From Streptomyces sp. NRRL F-6131 (lineage in GTDB: Bacteria > Actinomycetota > Actinomycetes > Streptomycetales > Streptomycetaceae), in the NCBI GenBank assembly GCA_000719695.1, contig JOHN01000001.1, positions 198,014 to 262,013 on the forward strand: a DNA stretch of 64,000 bases. The letters are read 5' to 3'. Of the stretch, positions 27,702-40,595 are shown in pieces; the stretch's first letter is position 1; every line of letters begins with the position of its first letter. The position numbers and the translations under genes are program-made. The notes beneath the pieces are model-generated. The model saw only the letters and a program-made list of their open reading frames with translations, ran no database searches and was not told the DNA's origin.

Positions 27702-29006
27702 ATGGTCACCTACCTGATCCGCAACGCCCAGATCCTCGGCGGCGCTCCGCAGGACCTCCACCTCGTCGACGGTGCGATCGCGGCGATCGGCGCCGGCCTG
27801 GTCGCCGAGGCCGACATCGAGATCGACGCCACCGGGCTGATCGTCCTGCCCGGCCTGGTCGACCTGCACACCCACCTGCGCGAGCCCGGCCGGGAGGACG
27901 CCGAGACCGTCCTCACCGGTACCCGCGCCGCCGCCATGGGCGGCTTCACCGCCGTCCACGCCATGGCCAACACCTTCCCGGTGGCCGACACCGCCGGTGT
28001 GGTCGAGCAGGTCTGGCGGCTCGGCCAGGAGTCCGGCTACTGCGACGTCCAGCCGGTCGGCGCCGTCACGGTCGGCCTGGAGGGCAAGAAGCTCGCCGAG
28101 CTGGGCGCCATGCACGAGTCCGCCGCCGGCGTCCGGGTCTTCTCCGACGACGGCAAGTGCGTCGACGACGCGGTGATCATGCGCCGCGCGCTGGAGTACG
28201 TGAAGGCCTTCGACGGTGTCGTCGCCCAGCACGCGCAGGAGCCGCGGCTGACCGAGGGCGCCCAGATGAACGAGGGCCAGGTCTCCGGCGAGCTCGGCCT
28301 GGGCGGCTGGCCGGCCGTCGCCGAGGAGGCGATCATCGCCCGCGACGTGCTGCTCGCCGCGCACGTCGGCTCCCGGCTGCACGTCTGCCACGTCTCCACC
28401 GCCGGCTCGGTCGAGATCATCCGCTGGGCCAAGGCCAAGGGCTGGGACGTCACCGCCGAGGTCACCCCGCACCACCTGCTGCTGACCGACGAGCTGGTCC
28501 GCTCCTACGACCCGGTCTACAAGGTCAACCCGCCGCTGCGCACCGCCGAGGACGTCCAGGCGCTGCGCAAGGCGCTGGCCGACGGCACTATCGACGCCGT
28601 CGCCACCGACCACGCGCCGCACCCCGCGGAGGACAAGGACTGCGAGTGGGCCGTGGCCGCGATGGGCATGGTCGGCCTGGAGACCGCGCTCTCCGTGGTG
28701 CAGCAGACCATGGTCGACACCGGCCTGCTGAACTGGGAGGGCGTCGCCGACCGGATGTCGCACCGCCCGGCCCGGATCGGCCGTCTCGCCGGGCACGGCC
28801 GGCCGATCTCGGTGGGTGAGCCGGCGAACCTGGTGCTCTTCGATCCCGCGTACCGTGGTGCCGTGAACCCCGAAAGCTTCGCCAGCCGCTCCCGCAACAC
28901 CCCTTACCGGGGCCTCGACCTGCCCGGTCGGGTGCACGCCACCTTCCTGCGCGGCACCGCCACGGTGCTGGCCGGCGAGCTGGTCGAGCAGGGCGGTCTC
29001 GCGTGA
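27702..29006 (+). CDS. pyrC: Dihydroorotase
   Basis: 434 residues from ATG 27702 ([14 protein letters not shown]), where the family usually begins; a GTG at 27672 overlapping the pyrB stop is the alternative and would add a repetitive NERSERTNT leader peptide. The metal ligands [19 protein letters not shown] and TDHAPH are intact. The FSDDG loop has Asp at the place of the bridging carboxylated Lys of some dihydroorotases. The stop overlaps the next gene (GTGA). Confidence 0.96.
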   Translation: MVTYLIRNAQILGGAPQDLHLVDGAIAAIGAGLVAEADIEIDATGLIVLPGLVDLHTHLREPGREDAETVLTGTRAAAMGGFTAVHAMANTFPVADTAGVVEQVWRLGQESGYCDVQPVGAVTVGLEGKKLAELGAMHESAAGVRVFSDDGKCVDDAVIMRRALEYVKAFDGVVAQHAQEPRLTEGAQMNEGQVSGELGLGGWPAVAEEAIIARDVLLAAHVGSRLHVCHVSTAGSVEIIRWAKAKGWDVTAEVTPHHLLLTDELVRSYDPVYKVNPPLRTAEDVQALRKALADGTIDAVATDHAPHPAEDKDCEWAVAAMGMVGLETALSVVQQTMVDTGLLNWEGVADRMSHRPARIGRLAGHGRPISVGEPANLVLFDPAYRGAVNPESFASRSRNTPYRGLDLPGRVHATFLRGTATVLAGELVEQGGLA

Positions 29007-29599
29007 GCTCCGCGGTCCTGCTGGCCCAGGAGCAGGCCCGGGTCGCCAACTGGCCCGGGTACATCGGCTGGACGGTCGGCCTGCTGCTGATCATCGGCCT
29101 GGTCTACTGGCTGATGCGCCAGGGCTGGAACTGGCGCCGCACCCTGCAGTCCGGCATCCCCCCGCTGCCCGCCGTGCCGGAGCGCGCCGGACGGACCATC
29201 CTGGAGACCAGCGGGCGGTACCACGGCACCACCACCGCCGGGAACTGGCTCGACCGGGTCGTCGCGCACGGCCTGGGCACCCGCAGCCGCGCCGATCTGA
29301 CCCTCGGCGAGCACGGCCTGCTGGTGCGGCGCCCCGGCGACGTCGACTTCTGGATCCCCGCCGAGCACCTGACCGGTGCCCGGACGGACTCCGGAATCGC
29401 CGGCAAGGTCGTCCCGGCCGGAATCCTCGTCGTCACCTGGACGCTGCCCGGCCACCCGGCCGGGGAGACCTCCGGGAGGACCGACCTGGACTCCGGGTTC
29501 CGGCTCGACCACCCCGACGAGCACACCGCCTGGGTCGAGGCGATCGCTCGATTCGCACCACGTACGACGACGAAGAAGACGGAAGAGGCCGCGTCATGA
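29003..29599 (+). CDS. PH-like domain membrane protein between pyrC and carA
   Basis: 198 residues from GTG. One membrane helix (about residues 19-42, [21 protein letters not shown]) is followed by a beta-rich soluble domain with [31 protein letters not shown] and [14 protein letters not shown]. This is the PH-like protein always found between pyrC and carA in actinobacteria (Rv1382 type). It overlaps both neighbours by 4 bases (GTGA, ATGA), so it is expressed with the pathway, but its function is unknown. Confidence 0.88.
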   Translation: MSSAVLLAQEQARVANWPGYIGWTVGLLLIIGLVYWLMRQGWNWRRTLQSGIPPLPAVPERAGRTILETSGRYHGTTTAGNWLDRVVAHGLGTRSRADLTLGEHGLLVRRPGDVDFWIPAEHLTGARTDSGIAGKVVPAGILVVTWTLPGHPAGETSGRTDLDSGFRLDHPDEHTAWVEAIARFAPRTTTKKTEEAAS

Positions 29600-30745
29600 C
29601 CGCACCTGCCCCCACCACGCAGCGCCAACGGCGGGAACGCGTCCCCGCCGTGCTCGTCCTGGAGGACGGCCGGACCTTCCGGGGCCAGGCCTACGGCGCG
29701 ACCGGCGAGACCTTCGGCGAGGCGGTCTTCAACACCGGCATGTCCGGCTACCAGGAGACCCTCACCGACCCGTCGTACCACCGCCAGGTGGTCGTGATGA
29801 CCGCCCCGCAGATCGGCAACACCGGCTGGAACGACGAGGACGACGAGTCCGCGCGGATCTGGGTCGCCGGGTACGTCGTCCGCGACCCCGCCCGGGTCGC
29901 CTCCAACTGGCGCTCGCGCCGCTCGCTGGACGAGGCACTGGTCGACCAGGGCATCGTCGGCATCAGCGGCATCGACACCCGGGCGCTCACCCGCCACCTG
30001 CGCGAGCGCGGCGCGATGCGCTGCGGCATCTTCTCCGGCGAGGCCCTGGCCGACCCGGCCGCGCTGCTCGCCAAGGTGCAGTCCTCGCCCGAGATGAAGG
30101 GCGCCGACCTCTGCGCCGAGGTCGCCACCACCGAGCCGTACGTGGTGCCCGCGATCGGTGAGAAGAAGTTCACCGTCGCCGCCCTGGACCTCGGCATCAA
30201 GGCGATGACCCCGCAGCGGATGGCCGAGCGCGGCATCGAGGTGCACGTGCTGCCGGCGAACTCCACCCTGGAGGACGTCTACGCGGTCAACCCGGACGGC
30301 GTCTTCTTCTCCAACGGTCCGGGCGACCCGGCCACCGCCGACCACCAGGTCGCCGTGGCGCAGGGCGTGCTGGAGCGCGGGACCCCGTTCTTCGGGATCT
30401 GCTTCGGCAACCAGATCCTCGGCCGCGCGCTGGGCTTCGGCACCTACAAGCTCAAGTACGGCCACCGCGGCATCAACCAGCCGGTGCAGGACCGCACCAC
30501 CGGCAAGGTCGAGGTGACCGCCCACAACCACGGCTTCGCCGTGAACGCGCCGCTGGACCGGGTCAGCGACACCCCCTACGGGCGGGTCGAGGTCTCCCAC
30601 GTCTGCCTCAACGACGACGTGGTCGAGGGCCTCCAGGCGCTCGACGTGCCCGCCTTCAGCGTGCAGTACCACCCCGAAGCGGCAGCCGGTCCGCACGACG
30701 CGGCCTACCTCTTCGACCGTTTCGTGAGCCTTCTGGAGGGCCAGC

Positions 30746-30753
<8 letters not shown>
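29596..30753 (+). CDS. carA: Carbamoyl-phosphate synthase small (glutaminase) subunit
   Basis: 385 residues. It releases ammonia from glutamine for CarB. The N-terminal domain opens [31 protein letters not shown]. The class I amidotransferase triad is visible: Cys in [11 protein letters not shown], His in VQYHPEA with Glu two residues on. HNHGFAV is also conserved. It overlaps its neighbours at both ends (ATGA upstream, 8 bases with carB). Confidence 0.98.
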
Positions 30754-34057
<3,304 letters not shown>

Positions 34058-34066
34058 CACCACTTC

Positions 34067-34102
34067 AGTGGGGGGCACCAGTACCGCCGGGTGCCCCCCA
34101 CT
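34067..34102 (+). terminator. Hairpin between carB and pyrD
   Basis: A perfect 13-bp stem (AGTGGGGGGCACC with its complement at 34090-34102) has a 10-nt loop. No T-run follows and pyrD is in the same direction 22 bases later. It may be a partial terminator or a processing/stability element within the operon. Confidence 0.65.
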
Positions 34103-34123
34103 TCCATGCCCTGGGAGGATCTC

Positions 34124-35236
34124 GTGTACAAGCTGCTGTTCGACCTCGTCTTCAAGAAGATGGACCCCGAGAAGGCCCACCACCTGGCCTTCTTCTGGAT
34201 CCGGCTGGCCTCCTCGGTGCCCGGCCTGCGCGGCCTCGTCCGGCTGGTGCTCGCCCCCCGCGACCGGGCGCTGCGCACCGACGCCCTCGGGCTCGCCCTG
34301 CCCGGCCCGTTCGGCCTGGCGGCCGGCTTCGACAAGAACGGCGTCGGCATCGACGGCCTGTCGATGCTCGGCTTCGACTACGTCGAGATCGGCACCGTCA
34401 CCGGCGAGGCGCAGCCGGGCAACCCGCAGCCGCGGCTCTTCCGGCTGGTCGAGGACCGCGCGCTGATCAACCGGATGGGCTTCAACAACCAGGGCTCGGC
34501 CCGGGTCGCCGCCCGGCTCGCGGCGCGTCCGCACACCACCTCGACCCCGGTCGTCGGCGTCAACATCGGCAAGACCAAGCTGGTCGAGGAGGCCGACGCG
34601 GTCGCCGACTACGTGAAGTCCACCGAGCGGCTGGCCCGCTACGCCGACTACCTGGTGGTCAACGTCAGCTCGCCGAACACCCCCGGGCTGCGCAACCTGC
34701 AGGCCGTCGAGCACCTGCGCCCGCTGCTGAGCGCGGTGCGCGAGGCCGCCGACCGGACCACCCCGCACCACGTGCCGCTGCTCGTCAAGATCGCCCCCGA
34801 CCTGGCCGACGAGGACATCGACGGGGTCGCCGACCTGGCCCTGGAGCTGGGTCTGGACGGCATCATCGCGACCAACACCACGATCGGCCGCGAGGGCCTG
34901 CGCAGCGACGCCGCCCGGGTGAAGGAGATCGGCCCGGGCGGCCTCTCCGGCGCCCCGCTGAAGGAGCGCGCGCTGGAGGTCCTCCAGCGGCTGCGCGCCC
35001 GCACCGGCGGCCGGCTGGTCCTGGTCTCGGTCGGCGGCATCGAGACGGCCGAGGACGCCTGGCAGCGGATCGTCCACGGCGCCGACCTCGTCCAGGGCTA
35101 CAGCGCCTTCATCTACGAGGGCCCGCTCTGGTGCCGGCGGATCCACCGGGGCCTGTCCGCCCGCGTCCGGGCCGGCGGCTTCCGCAGCCTGGCCGCGGCC
35201 GTCGGCAGCGCCGTCGACGACCGCCCGGCCGCCTGA
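34124..35236 (+). CDS. pyrD: Dihydroorotate dehydrogenase (quinone), class 2
   Basis: 370 residues from the GTG at 34124, preceded by GGGAGGATCTC. The N-terminus [28 protein letters not shown] is the membrane-associating helical region of class 2 enzymes. The FMN/substrate regions [23 protein letters not shown] and [11 protein letters not shown] with the catalytic Ser are intact. It oxidises dihydroorotate with a quinone at the membrane. Confidence 0.97.
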   Translation: MYKLLFDLVFKKMDPEKAHHLAFFWIRLASSVPGLRGLVRLVLAPRDRALRTDALGLALPGPFGLAAGFDKNGVGIDGLSMLGFDYVEIGTVTGEAQPGNPQPRLFRLVEDRALINRMGFNNQGSARVAARLAARPHTTSTPVVGVNIGKTKLVEEADAVADYVKSTERLARYADYLVVNVSSPNTPGLRNLQAVEHLRPLLSAVREAADRTTPHHVPLLVKIAPDLADEDIDGVADLALELGLDGIIATNTTIGREGLRSDAARVKEIGPGGLSGAPLKERALEVLQRLRARTGGRLVLVSVGGIETAEDAWQRIVHGADLVQGYSAFIYEGPLWCRRIHRGLSARVRAGGFRSLAAAVGSAVDDRPAA

Positions 35237-35268
35237 ACCCCTCCCCCCACGCCCCTCGGAAGGACGTC

Positions 35269-36102
35269 ATGACCCTCGCCCCCTTCGGCGCCCGGCTGCG
35301 CCACGCCCTCGACACCCGCGGTCAGCTCTGCGTGGGCATCGACCCGCACGCCTCCCTGTTGGCCGCCTGGGGCCTGGAGGACACCGTCGCGGGCCTGGAG
35401 ACCTTCAGCCGCACCGTGGTCGAGGCGCTGGCCGGCCGGGTGGCCGTGCTCAAGCCGCAGGCCGCCTTCTTCGAGCGCTTCGGCTCCCGGGGCGTCGCCG
35501 TCCTGGAGAAGTCCGTGGCGGAGGCCAGGGCGGCCGGCGCGCTCGTCCTGATGGACGCCAAGCGCGGCGACATCGGCTCCACCATGGCCGCCTACGCCGA
35601 GGCCTTCCTGTCGCCCGGCAGCCCGCTCTTCTCGGACGCCGTCACGGTCAGCCCGTACCTGGGCTTCGGCTCGCTGCGCCCGGCGCTCGACCTCGCGGCG
35701 GCCAACGGCGCGGGCGTGTTCGCGCTGGCGCTCACCTCCAACCCGGAGGGCGCCGAGGTGCAGCGCGCGCTCGGCGCGGACGGCGAGCCGGTCGCGGCCT
35801 CGGTGCTGCGGCAGCTGGCCGCCGAGAACGCCGGGGCCGAGCCGCTGGGATCGTTCGGCGCGGTGGTCGGCGCGACCCTGGCCGACGCCGGCGTGGACCT
35901 GGCGATCAACGGCCCGCTGCTCGCCCCCGGCATCGGCGCCCAGGGCGCGACGATGGCCGACCTGCCGCGGGTGTTCGGCGCCTCGGTGCGCAACGTGGTC
36001 CCGAGCGTCAGCCGGGACGTGCTCAAGCACGGCCCCTCGGTGGAGGCGCTGAGCGCCGCCGCCGACCGTTTTGTCCAGGAGTACGCCGACGCGGTCAAGT
36101 AG
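35269..36102 (+). CDS. pyrF: Orotidine 5'-phosphate decarboxylase, type 2
   Basis: 277 residues from ATG 35269 with GGAAGGA upstream; an in-frame extension overlaps pyrD and is not family-like. It makes UMP from OMP. The catalytic DAKRGDIGST motif supplies Lys and the Asp pair, and the protein has the longer type 2 architecture. Last gene of the operon. pyrE (OPRT) is not in the window. Confidence 0.97.
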   Translation: MTLAPFGARLRHALDTRGQLCVGIDPHASLLAAWGLEDTVAGLETFSRTVVEALAGRVAVLKPQAAFFERFGSRGVAVLEKSVAEARAAGALVLMDAKRGDIGSTMAAYAEAFLSPGSPLFSDAVTVSPYLGFGSLRPALDLAAANGAGVFALALTSNPEGAEVQRALGADGEPVAASVLRQLAAENAGAEPLGSFGAVVGATLADAGVDLAINGPLLAPGIGAQGATMADLPRVFGASVRNVVPSVSRDVLKHGPSVEALSAAADRFVQEYADAVK

Positions 36103-36247
36103 CGGACGGCACGGAGGGGTTCGTCCCGGCGGACGCTCCGCAGTGCCGCTGTGACGGGTTGCGACGCGGGCGAGGTGGCGGGGTCGGACGTGAGCGCCGT
36201 CACATCGGTACCGCCAAAGGTTCGCAATCACGGTCATTTTGCCCGGG

Positions 36248-36284
36248 AAAGTCCTGGTCGGCCTTGGCTGACCAGGACTTTTCG
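36248..36284 (+). terminator. pyr operon terminator
   Basis: AAAGTCCTGGTCGG pairs with a matching arm at 36268-36281 (one G-T pair) around a short loop, followed by TTTT and a second T-rich run. It is one of the few canonical intrinsic terminators here. Confidence 0.85.
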
Positions 36285-36294
36285 TGTTCTTTTC

Positions 36295-36323
36295 CTGACG
36301 CGGCGCCGCAATCCGGGTAGTGT
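36295..36323 (+). promoter_or_regulatory. mihF promoter
   Basis: CTGACG (36295-36300) and TAGTGT (36318-36323) with an exact 17-bp spacer form a good vegetative promoter just after the pyr terminator. Confidence 0.6.
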
Positions 36324-36461
36324 CCGGCGATAGGTCATCGAGGAGCCGTGAATCCCGCTGCTCCCGCAGGTCAGGGGCGGCGAGTTCGCTCTCCGACCGG
36401 TGTCCTGGGAAGCACAACAGTCAGAGTTCAATCCCTTCCATCCACACCTGAGGTGAACGGC

Positions 36462-36788
36462 GTGGCTCTTCCGCCCCTTACCCCTGAACAGCGCACTGCC
36501 GCGCTCGCCAAGGCCGCCGAGGCTCGCCGGGAGCGCGCCGAGGTCAAGAACCGGCTCAAGCACTCCGGCGCCTCCCTGCACGAGGTGATCAAGGCCGGCA
36601 AGGCCGACAACGACGTGATCGGCAAGATGAAGGTCTCCGCCCTGCTGGAGTCCCTGCCGGGCGTGGGCAAGGTCCGTGCCAAGCAGATCATGGAGCGGCT
36701 CGGCATCTCCGAGAGCCGTCGTGTCCGTGGTCTCGGAACGAACCAGATCGCCTCCCTGGAGCGGGAGTTCGGCGGCGGTGCCGCCTGA
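36462..36788 (+). CDS. mihF: Integration host factor, actinobacterial type (mIHF/sIHF)
   Basis: 108 residues from GTG after GAGGTGA; the longer upstream frame is not conserved. It is a nucleoid-associated, DNA-bending protein unrelated to HU-type IHF. The family sequence [33 protein letters not shown] leads to a helix-two-turn-helix region [29 protein letters not shown]. The mihF-gmk-rpoZ order is conserved in actinobacteria. Confidence 0.97.
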   Translation: MALPPLTPEQRTAALAKAAEARRERAEVKNRLKHSGASLHEVIKAGKADNDVIGKMKVSALLESLPGVGKVRAKQIMERLGISESRRVRGLGTNQIASLEREFGGGAA

Positions 36789-36807
36789 CCGTGCCCCCGT
36801 GGTCCCG

Positions 36808-36831
36808 GGATCGCCCGCGATCCGGGATAAT
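36808..36831 (+). promoter_or_regulatory. gmk promoter with inverted repeat, probably leaderless
   Basis: GATAAT at 36826-36831 ends 6 bases before the gmk ATG, and no Shine-Dalgarno is present, so the mRNA probably starts at the ATG. The inverted repeat GGATCGC-cc-GCGATCC (36808-36823) fills the spacer just upstream of the -10. Confidence 0.5.
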
Positions 36832-36837
36832 CGGTGC

Positions 36838-37395
36838 ATGAGTGAGCGTCCGCGGCTGACCGTGCTCTCCGGCCCCTCGGGGGTCGGCAAGAGCACGGTC
36901 GTCGCTCATATGAGGAAGCAGCACCCCGAGGTCTGGCTCTCGGTGTCGGCGACGACCCGCCACCCGAGGCCGGGCGAGCAGCACGGGGTCCAGTACCACT
37001 TCGTCGACAACGACGAGTTCGACAAGCTGATCGCCAACGGTGAGCTGCTGGAGTGGGCCGTGTTCGCGGGCAACCGCTACGGCACCCCCCGGGCAGCGGT
37101 CCAGGAGAAGCTGGAGCGCGGCGAGCCCGTGCTGCTGGAGATCGACCTGCAGGGCGCCCGCCAGGTGCGCGAGTCCATGCCGGAGGCGCAGCTGGTCTTC
37201 CTGGCTCCGCCGAGCTGGGACGAGCTGGTCCGCCGGCTCACCGGCCGGGGCACCGAGCCGCAGGACGTGATCGAGAAGCGTCTGGAGGCCGCGAAGGTCG
37301 AGCTGGCGGCCGAGCCGGAGTTCGACACCACCCTGGTCAACACCTCCGTCGAGCAGGTGGCGAGCGAACTGCTAGCCTTGCTCGGTGTAGGCTGA
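36838..37395 (+). CDS. gmk: Guanylate kinase
   Basis: 185 residues. It phosphorylates GMP to GDP. The P-loop [10 protein letters not shown] is near residues 11-20. [20 protein letters not shown] and [15 protein letters not shown] bind [13 protein letters not shown] is intact. A longer in-frame extension runs into mihF, but ATG 36838 matches the family and the leaderless promoter. Confidence 0.97.
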   Translation: MSERPRLTVLSGPSGVGKSTVVAHMRKQHPEVWLSVSATTRHPRPGEQHGVQYHFVDNDEFDKLIANGELLEWAVFAGNRYGTPRAAVQEKLERGEPVLLEIDLQGARQVRESMPEAQLVFLAPPSWDELVRRLTGRGTEPQDVIEKRLEAAKVELAAEPEFDTTLVNTSVEQVASELLALLGVG

Positions 37396-37431
37396 CCTGT
37401 TGTCTTTTCCACCCTTTCGGAAGGTTTTCGC

Positions 37432-37698
37432 GTGTCCTCTTCCATGACCGCGCCCGAGGGCATCATCAACCCGCCGATCGACGAGCTGCTTGAGGCCACC
37501 GACTCCAAGTACAGCCTGGTCATCTACGCGGCCAAGCGTGCGCGTCAGATCAACGCGTACTACTCCCAGCTCGGCGAGGGCCTGCTGGAGTACGTCGGCC
37601 CGCTGGTCGACACCCACGTGCACGAGAAGCCGCTGTCGATCGCGCTGCGCGAGATCAACGCCGGCATGCTGACCGCCGAGGCGATCGAGGCCGCCTGA
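37432..37698 (+). CDS. rpoZ: RNA polymerase omega subunit
   Basis: 88 residues from GTG with GGAAGG upstream; the ATG at 37444 is a less likely start. Omega assists beta-prime folding and assembly of RNA polymerase. The family core [21 protein letters not shown] and [19 protein letters not shown], followed by [13 protein letters not shown], is complete. Confidence 0.97.
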   Translation: MSSSMTAPEGIINPPIDELLEATDSKYSLVIYAAKRARQINAYYSQLGEGLLEYVGPLVDTHVHEKPLSIALREINAGMLTAEAIEAA

Positions 37699-37714
37699 GG
37701 CGTCCACCCGCCTG

Positions 37715-37750
37715 GAAGGGCCCGTCGGAGTTCGCTCCGGCGGGCCCTTC
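37715..37750 (+). terminator. rpoZ terminator
   Basis: A 16-bp stem with one G-T pair (37715-37730 with 37735-37750) closes a TTCG tetraloop. It lies 16 bases after the stop. Confidence 0.8.
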
Positions 37751-37898
37751 GCCGTTCCCGCGGGCAAGGCGGACGGCTCCGGGAGTGCTGCGCGGGGTGC
37801 CGGGGGACCGCCGTGGGGGGTGCCGCGGTCCCGGTGATCGTCGGCGGGCCGTAGGGTTGGCAGGCACCTGAGGAGCGCCGAGAAGAGAGCTGGGGACC

Positions 37899-39134
37899 AT
37901 GAGCGGCAGCACGGAGCGGGCGGGCGCACCACGCGTCGTCCTCGGCGTCAGCGGCGGCATCGCCGCGTACAAGGCGTGCGAGCTGCTGCGGCGGTTCACC
38001 GAGTCCGGCCACCAGGTCACCGTGGTGCCCACCGCGGCGGCCCTGCACTTCGTCGGCGAGGCCACCTGGGCGGCCCTCTCCGGCCGGCCGGCGGCCACCG
38101 AGACCTGGGAGAACGTGCACGAGGTGCCGCACGTGCGGATCGGGCAGAACGCCGACCTGGTGGTGGTCGCCCCGGCCACCGCCGACCTCATGGCCAAGGC
38201 CGCCCACGGGCTCGCCGACGACCTGCTGACCAACACCCTGCTCACCGCCCGCTGCCCGGTCGTCCTGGCGCCCGCGATGCACACCGAGATGTGGGAGCAC
38301 CCGGCCACCCGGGAGAACGTCGCCACGCTGCGCCGCCGGGGCGTGATCGTGCTGGAGCCCGCCAGCGGGCGGCTGACCGGCAAGGACACCGGCAAGGGCC
38401 GGCTGCCCGAGCCGTCCGCGATCTTCGACGCCTGCCGGGCCGTGCTCCGGTACGACGGCGTGCGGACCGACCTGGCCGGCCGGCACGTGGTGGTCTCGGC
38501 CGGCGGCACCCGCGAGCCGCTCGACCCGGTCCGCTTCCTCGGCAACCGCTCCTCCGGCAAGCAGGGCTACGCGCTCGCCGCGACCGCGGCCGCCCGGGGC
38601 GCCCGTGTGACGTTGATCTCGGCCAACGCGGCGCTGCCCGACCCGGCCGGGGTGGACGTGGTCCGGGTGGCCACCGCGCTGGAGCTGCGGGACGCCGCGC
38701 TGAAGGCGGCCGAGGACGCGGACGCCGTGGTCATGGCCGCGGCGGTCGCCGACTTCCGGCCCGCGGTCTACGCCGCCGGCAAGATCAAGAAGGTCGAGGG
38801 CGTCGAACCGGCGCCGGTCGCGCTCGTCCGCAATCCCGACGTGCTCGCCGAGCTCTCCGCCCACCGCACCCGTTCGGGCCAACTGGTGGTGGGTTTCGCG
38901 GCGGAGACCGACGACGTGCTCGCCCACGGCCGCGCCAAGCTCGCGCGCAAGGGCTGCGACCTGCTGGTGGTCAACGAGGTGGGGGACGGCAAGGCCTTTG
39001 GCCAGGACGTCAACGAGGCCGTGGTCCTGGGCGCGGACGGCACCGAGACCCCCGTTCCGGTGGGCCCGAAAGAGGCCCTCGCGGACGTCGTCTGGGACTT
39101 GGTCGCGGAACGGCTGGATGTGCTCGCCGACTGA
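37899..39134 (+). CDS. coaBC: Bifunctional phosphopantothenoylcysteine decarboxylase / phosphopantothenate--cysteine ligase
   Basis: 411 residues. The CoaC half opens VVLGVSGGIAAYKACELLRRF with the FMN site; the CoaB half begins about residue 190 at HVVVSAGGTREPLDPVRFLGNRSSGKQGYALA. NTLLTARCPVVLAPAMHTEMW holds the active-site Cys and substrate clamp, and CDLLVVNEV is conserved. It makes 4'-phosphopantetheine for CoA. A -10-like TAGGGT is at 37852-37857. Confidence 0.97.
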   Translation: MSGSTERAGAPRVVLGVSGGIAAYKACELLRRFTESGHQVTVVPTAAALHFVGEATWAALSGRPAATETWENVHEVPHVRIGQNADLVVVAPATADLMAKAAHGLADDLLTNTLLTARCPVVLAPAMHTEMWEHPATRENVATLRRRGVIVLEPASGRLTGKDTGKGRLPEPSAIFDACRAVLRYDGVRTDLAGRHVVVSAGGTREPLDPVRFLGNRSSGKQGYALAATAAARGARVTLISANAALPDPAGVDVVRVATALELRDAALKAAEDADAVVMAAAVADFRPAVYAAGKIKKVEGVEPAPVALVRNPDVLAELSAHRTRSGQLVVGFAAETDDVLAHGRAKLARKGCDLLVVNEVGDGKAFGQDVNEAVVLGADGTETPVPVGPKEALADVVWDLVAERLDVLAD

Positions 39135-39230
39135 TCTCGAGGGGTGGGCGGACGGTCTCCAATTGCGGAATCGCGTGACGTTTCTCGGTAGCTGACCGTT
39201 ACACTCCAGGAATCAAGTCTTTCCGGAAGT

Positions 39231-39248
39231 CCCCGGTTCCGACCGGGG
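39231..39248 (+). other. Small hairpin in the metK leader
   Basis: CCCCGGT-tccg-ACCGGGG forms a 7-bp stem. The 152-base coaBC-metK gap has no SAM riboswitch core that I can recognise. Confidence 0.4.
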
Positions 39249-39286
39249 CCTTTCAGTCAGCAGCCGCTGCAACCCCAGGGAGCGCT

Positions 39287-40495
39287 GTGTCTCGCCGCCT
39301 GTTCACCTCGGAGTCCGTCACCGAGGGCCACCCCGACAAGATCGCTGACCAGATCAGCGACACCATCCTTGACGCGCTCCTCCGCGAGGACCCGACCTCC
39401 CGGGTCGCGGTGGAGACGCTCATCACCACCGGCCAGGTGCACGTGGCCGGCGAGGTGACCACCAAGGCGTACGCGCCGATCGCGCAGCTCGTCCGGGACA
39501 AGATCCTGGAGATCGGTTACGACAGCTCCAAGAAGGGCTTCGACGGCGCCTCCTGCGGCGTTTCCGTCTCGATCGGCGCCCAGTCGCCGGACATCGCCCA
39601 GGGCGTCGACACCGCGTACGAGGCTCGGGTCGAGGGTGACGAGGACGACCTGGACCGGCAGGGCGCCGGCGACCAGGGCCTGATGTTCGGCTACGCGTCC
39701 GACGAGACGCCCGAGCTCATGCCGCTGCCGATCACGCTGGCCCACCGGCTCTCGCGCCGCCTCACCGAGGTCCGCAAGAACGGGACCATCCCCTACCTGC
39801 GCCCCGACGGCAAGACCCAGGTCACCATCGAGTACGACGGCGACAAGGCCGTCCGCCTCGACACCGTGGTCGTCTCCACCCAGCACGCCAGTGACATCGA
39901 CCTCGAGTCGCTGCTCACCCCGGACGTCCGCGAGTTCGTCGTGGAGCCGGAGCTGAAGGCGCTGGCCGAGCAGGGCATCAAGCTCGTCACCGAGGGCTAC
40001 CGGCTGCTGGTCAACCCGACCGGCCGCTTCGAGATCGGCGGCCCGATGGGCGACGCCGGCCTCACCGGCCGCAAGATCATCATCGACACCTACGGCGGCA
40101 TGGCCCGCCACGGCGGCGGCGCCTTCTCCGGCAAGGACCCGTCCAAGGTGGACCGCTCGGCCGCGTACGCGATGCGCTGGGTGGCGAAGAACATCGTCGC
40201 CGCCGGCCTCGCCCGCCGTGCCGAGGTGCAGGTCGCGTACGCGATCGGCAAGGCCGAGCCGGTCGGCCTGTTCGTGGAGACCTTCGGCACCGAGACCGTC
40301 CCGGTCCTGGCCATCCAGAAGGCCGTCACCGACGTCTTCGACCTGCGTCCGGCCGCGATCATCCGCGACCTGGACCTGCTGCGCCCGATCTACTCGCAGA
40401 CCGCCGCGTACGGCCACTTCGGCCGTGAGCTGCCGGACTTCACCTGGGAGCGGACCGACCGCGTCGAGCAGCTGAAGAAGGCCGTCGAGGCCTGA
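39287..40495 (+). CDS. metK: S-adenosylmethionine synthase
   Basis: 402 residues from GTG with AGGGAG upstream. It makes SAM from ATP and methionine. [19 protein letters not shown] near the N-terminus, [12 protein letters not shown] and [20 protein letters not shown] are the family signatures. It is in the conserved rpoZ-coaBC-metK-priA order. A 19-bp hairpin follows. Confidence 0.98.
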   Translation: MSRRLFTSESVTEGHPDKIADQISDTILDALLREDPTSRVAVETLITTGQVHVAGEVTTKAYAPIAQLVRDKILEIGYDSSKKGFDGASCGVSVSIGAQSPDIAQGVDTAYEARVEGDEDDLDRQGAGDQGLMFGYASDETPELMPLPITLAHRLSRRLTEVRKNGTIPYLRPDGKTQVTIEYDGDKAVRLDTVVVSTQHASDIDLESLLTPDVREFVVEPELKALAEQGIKLVTEGYRLLVNPTGRFEIGGPMGDAGLTGRKIIIDTYGGMARHGGGAFSGKDPSKVDRSAAYAMRWVAKNIVAAGLARRAEVQVAYAIGKAEPVGLFVETFGTETVPVLAIQKAVTDVFDLRPAAIIRDLDLLRPIYSQTAAYGHFGRELPDFTWERTDRVEQLKKAVEA

Positions 40496-40518
40496 TCGGC
40501 CGATCTGATCGTTTGACC

Positions 40519-40566
40519 GCAGGTGGTGGCCGCCCGGATCGCCGGGCGGCCACCACCTGCCGTTTT
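40519..40566 (+). terminator. metK terminator
   Basis: A perfect 19-bp stem (40519-40537 with 40542-40560) closes the loop ATCG, followed by CGTTTTG. Confidence 0.85.
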
Positions 40567-40595
40567 GTCGGTGGGACCTGGTAGTACTGAGGACG

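Larger units (their letters stand above)
36103..36461 (+). other. pyrF-mihF intergenic region
   Basis: 359 bases without a gene. It contains the T-tailed terminator of the pyr operon at 36248-36284, then the mihF promoter at 36295-36323, then a leader of about 130 nt. The GAGGTGA site before 36462 defines the mihF start. Confidence 0.7.

Noticed and set aside
27672..29006. Dihydroorotase apparently missing the bridging lysine
   Set aside because: FSDDG with Asp at that place is normal for a class of bacterial dihydroorotases, so this is not a defect.
39135..39286. Possible SAM riboswitch upstream of metK
   Set aside because: The gap has only a 7-bp hairpin and lacks the conserved cores of SAM riboswitches that I know.
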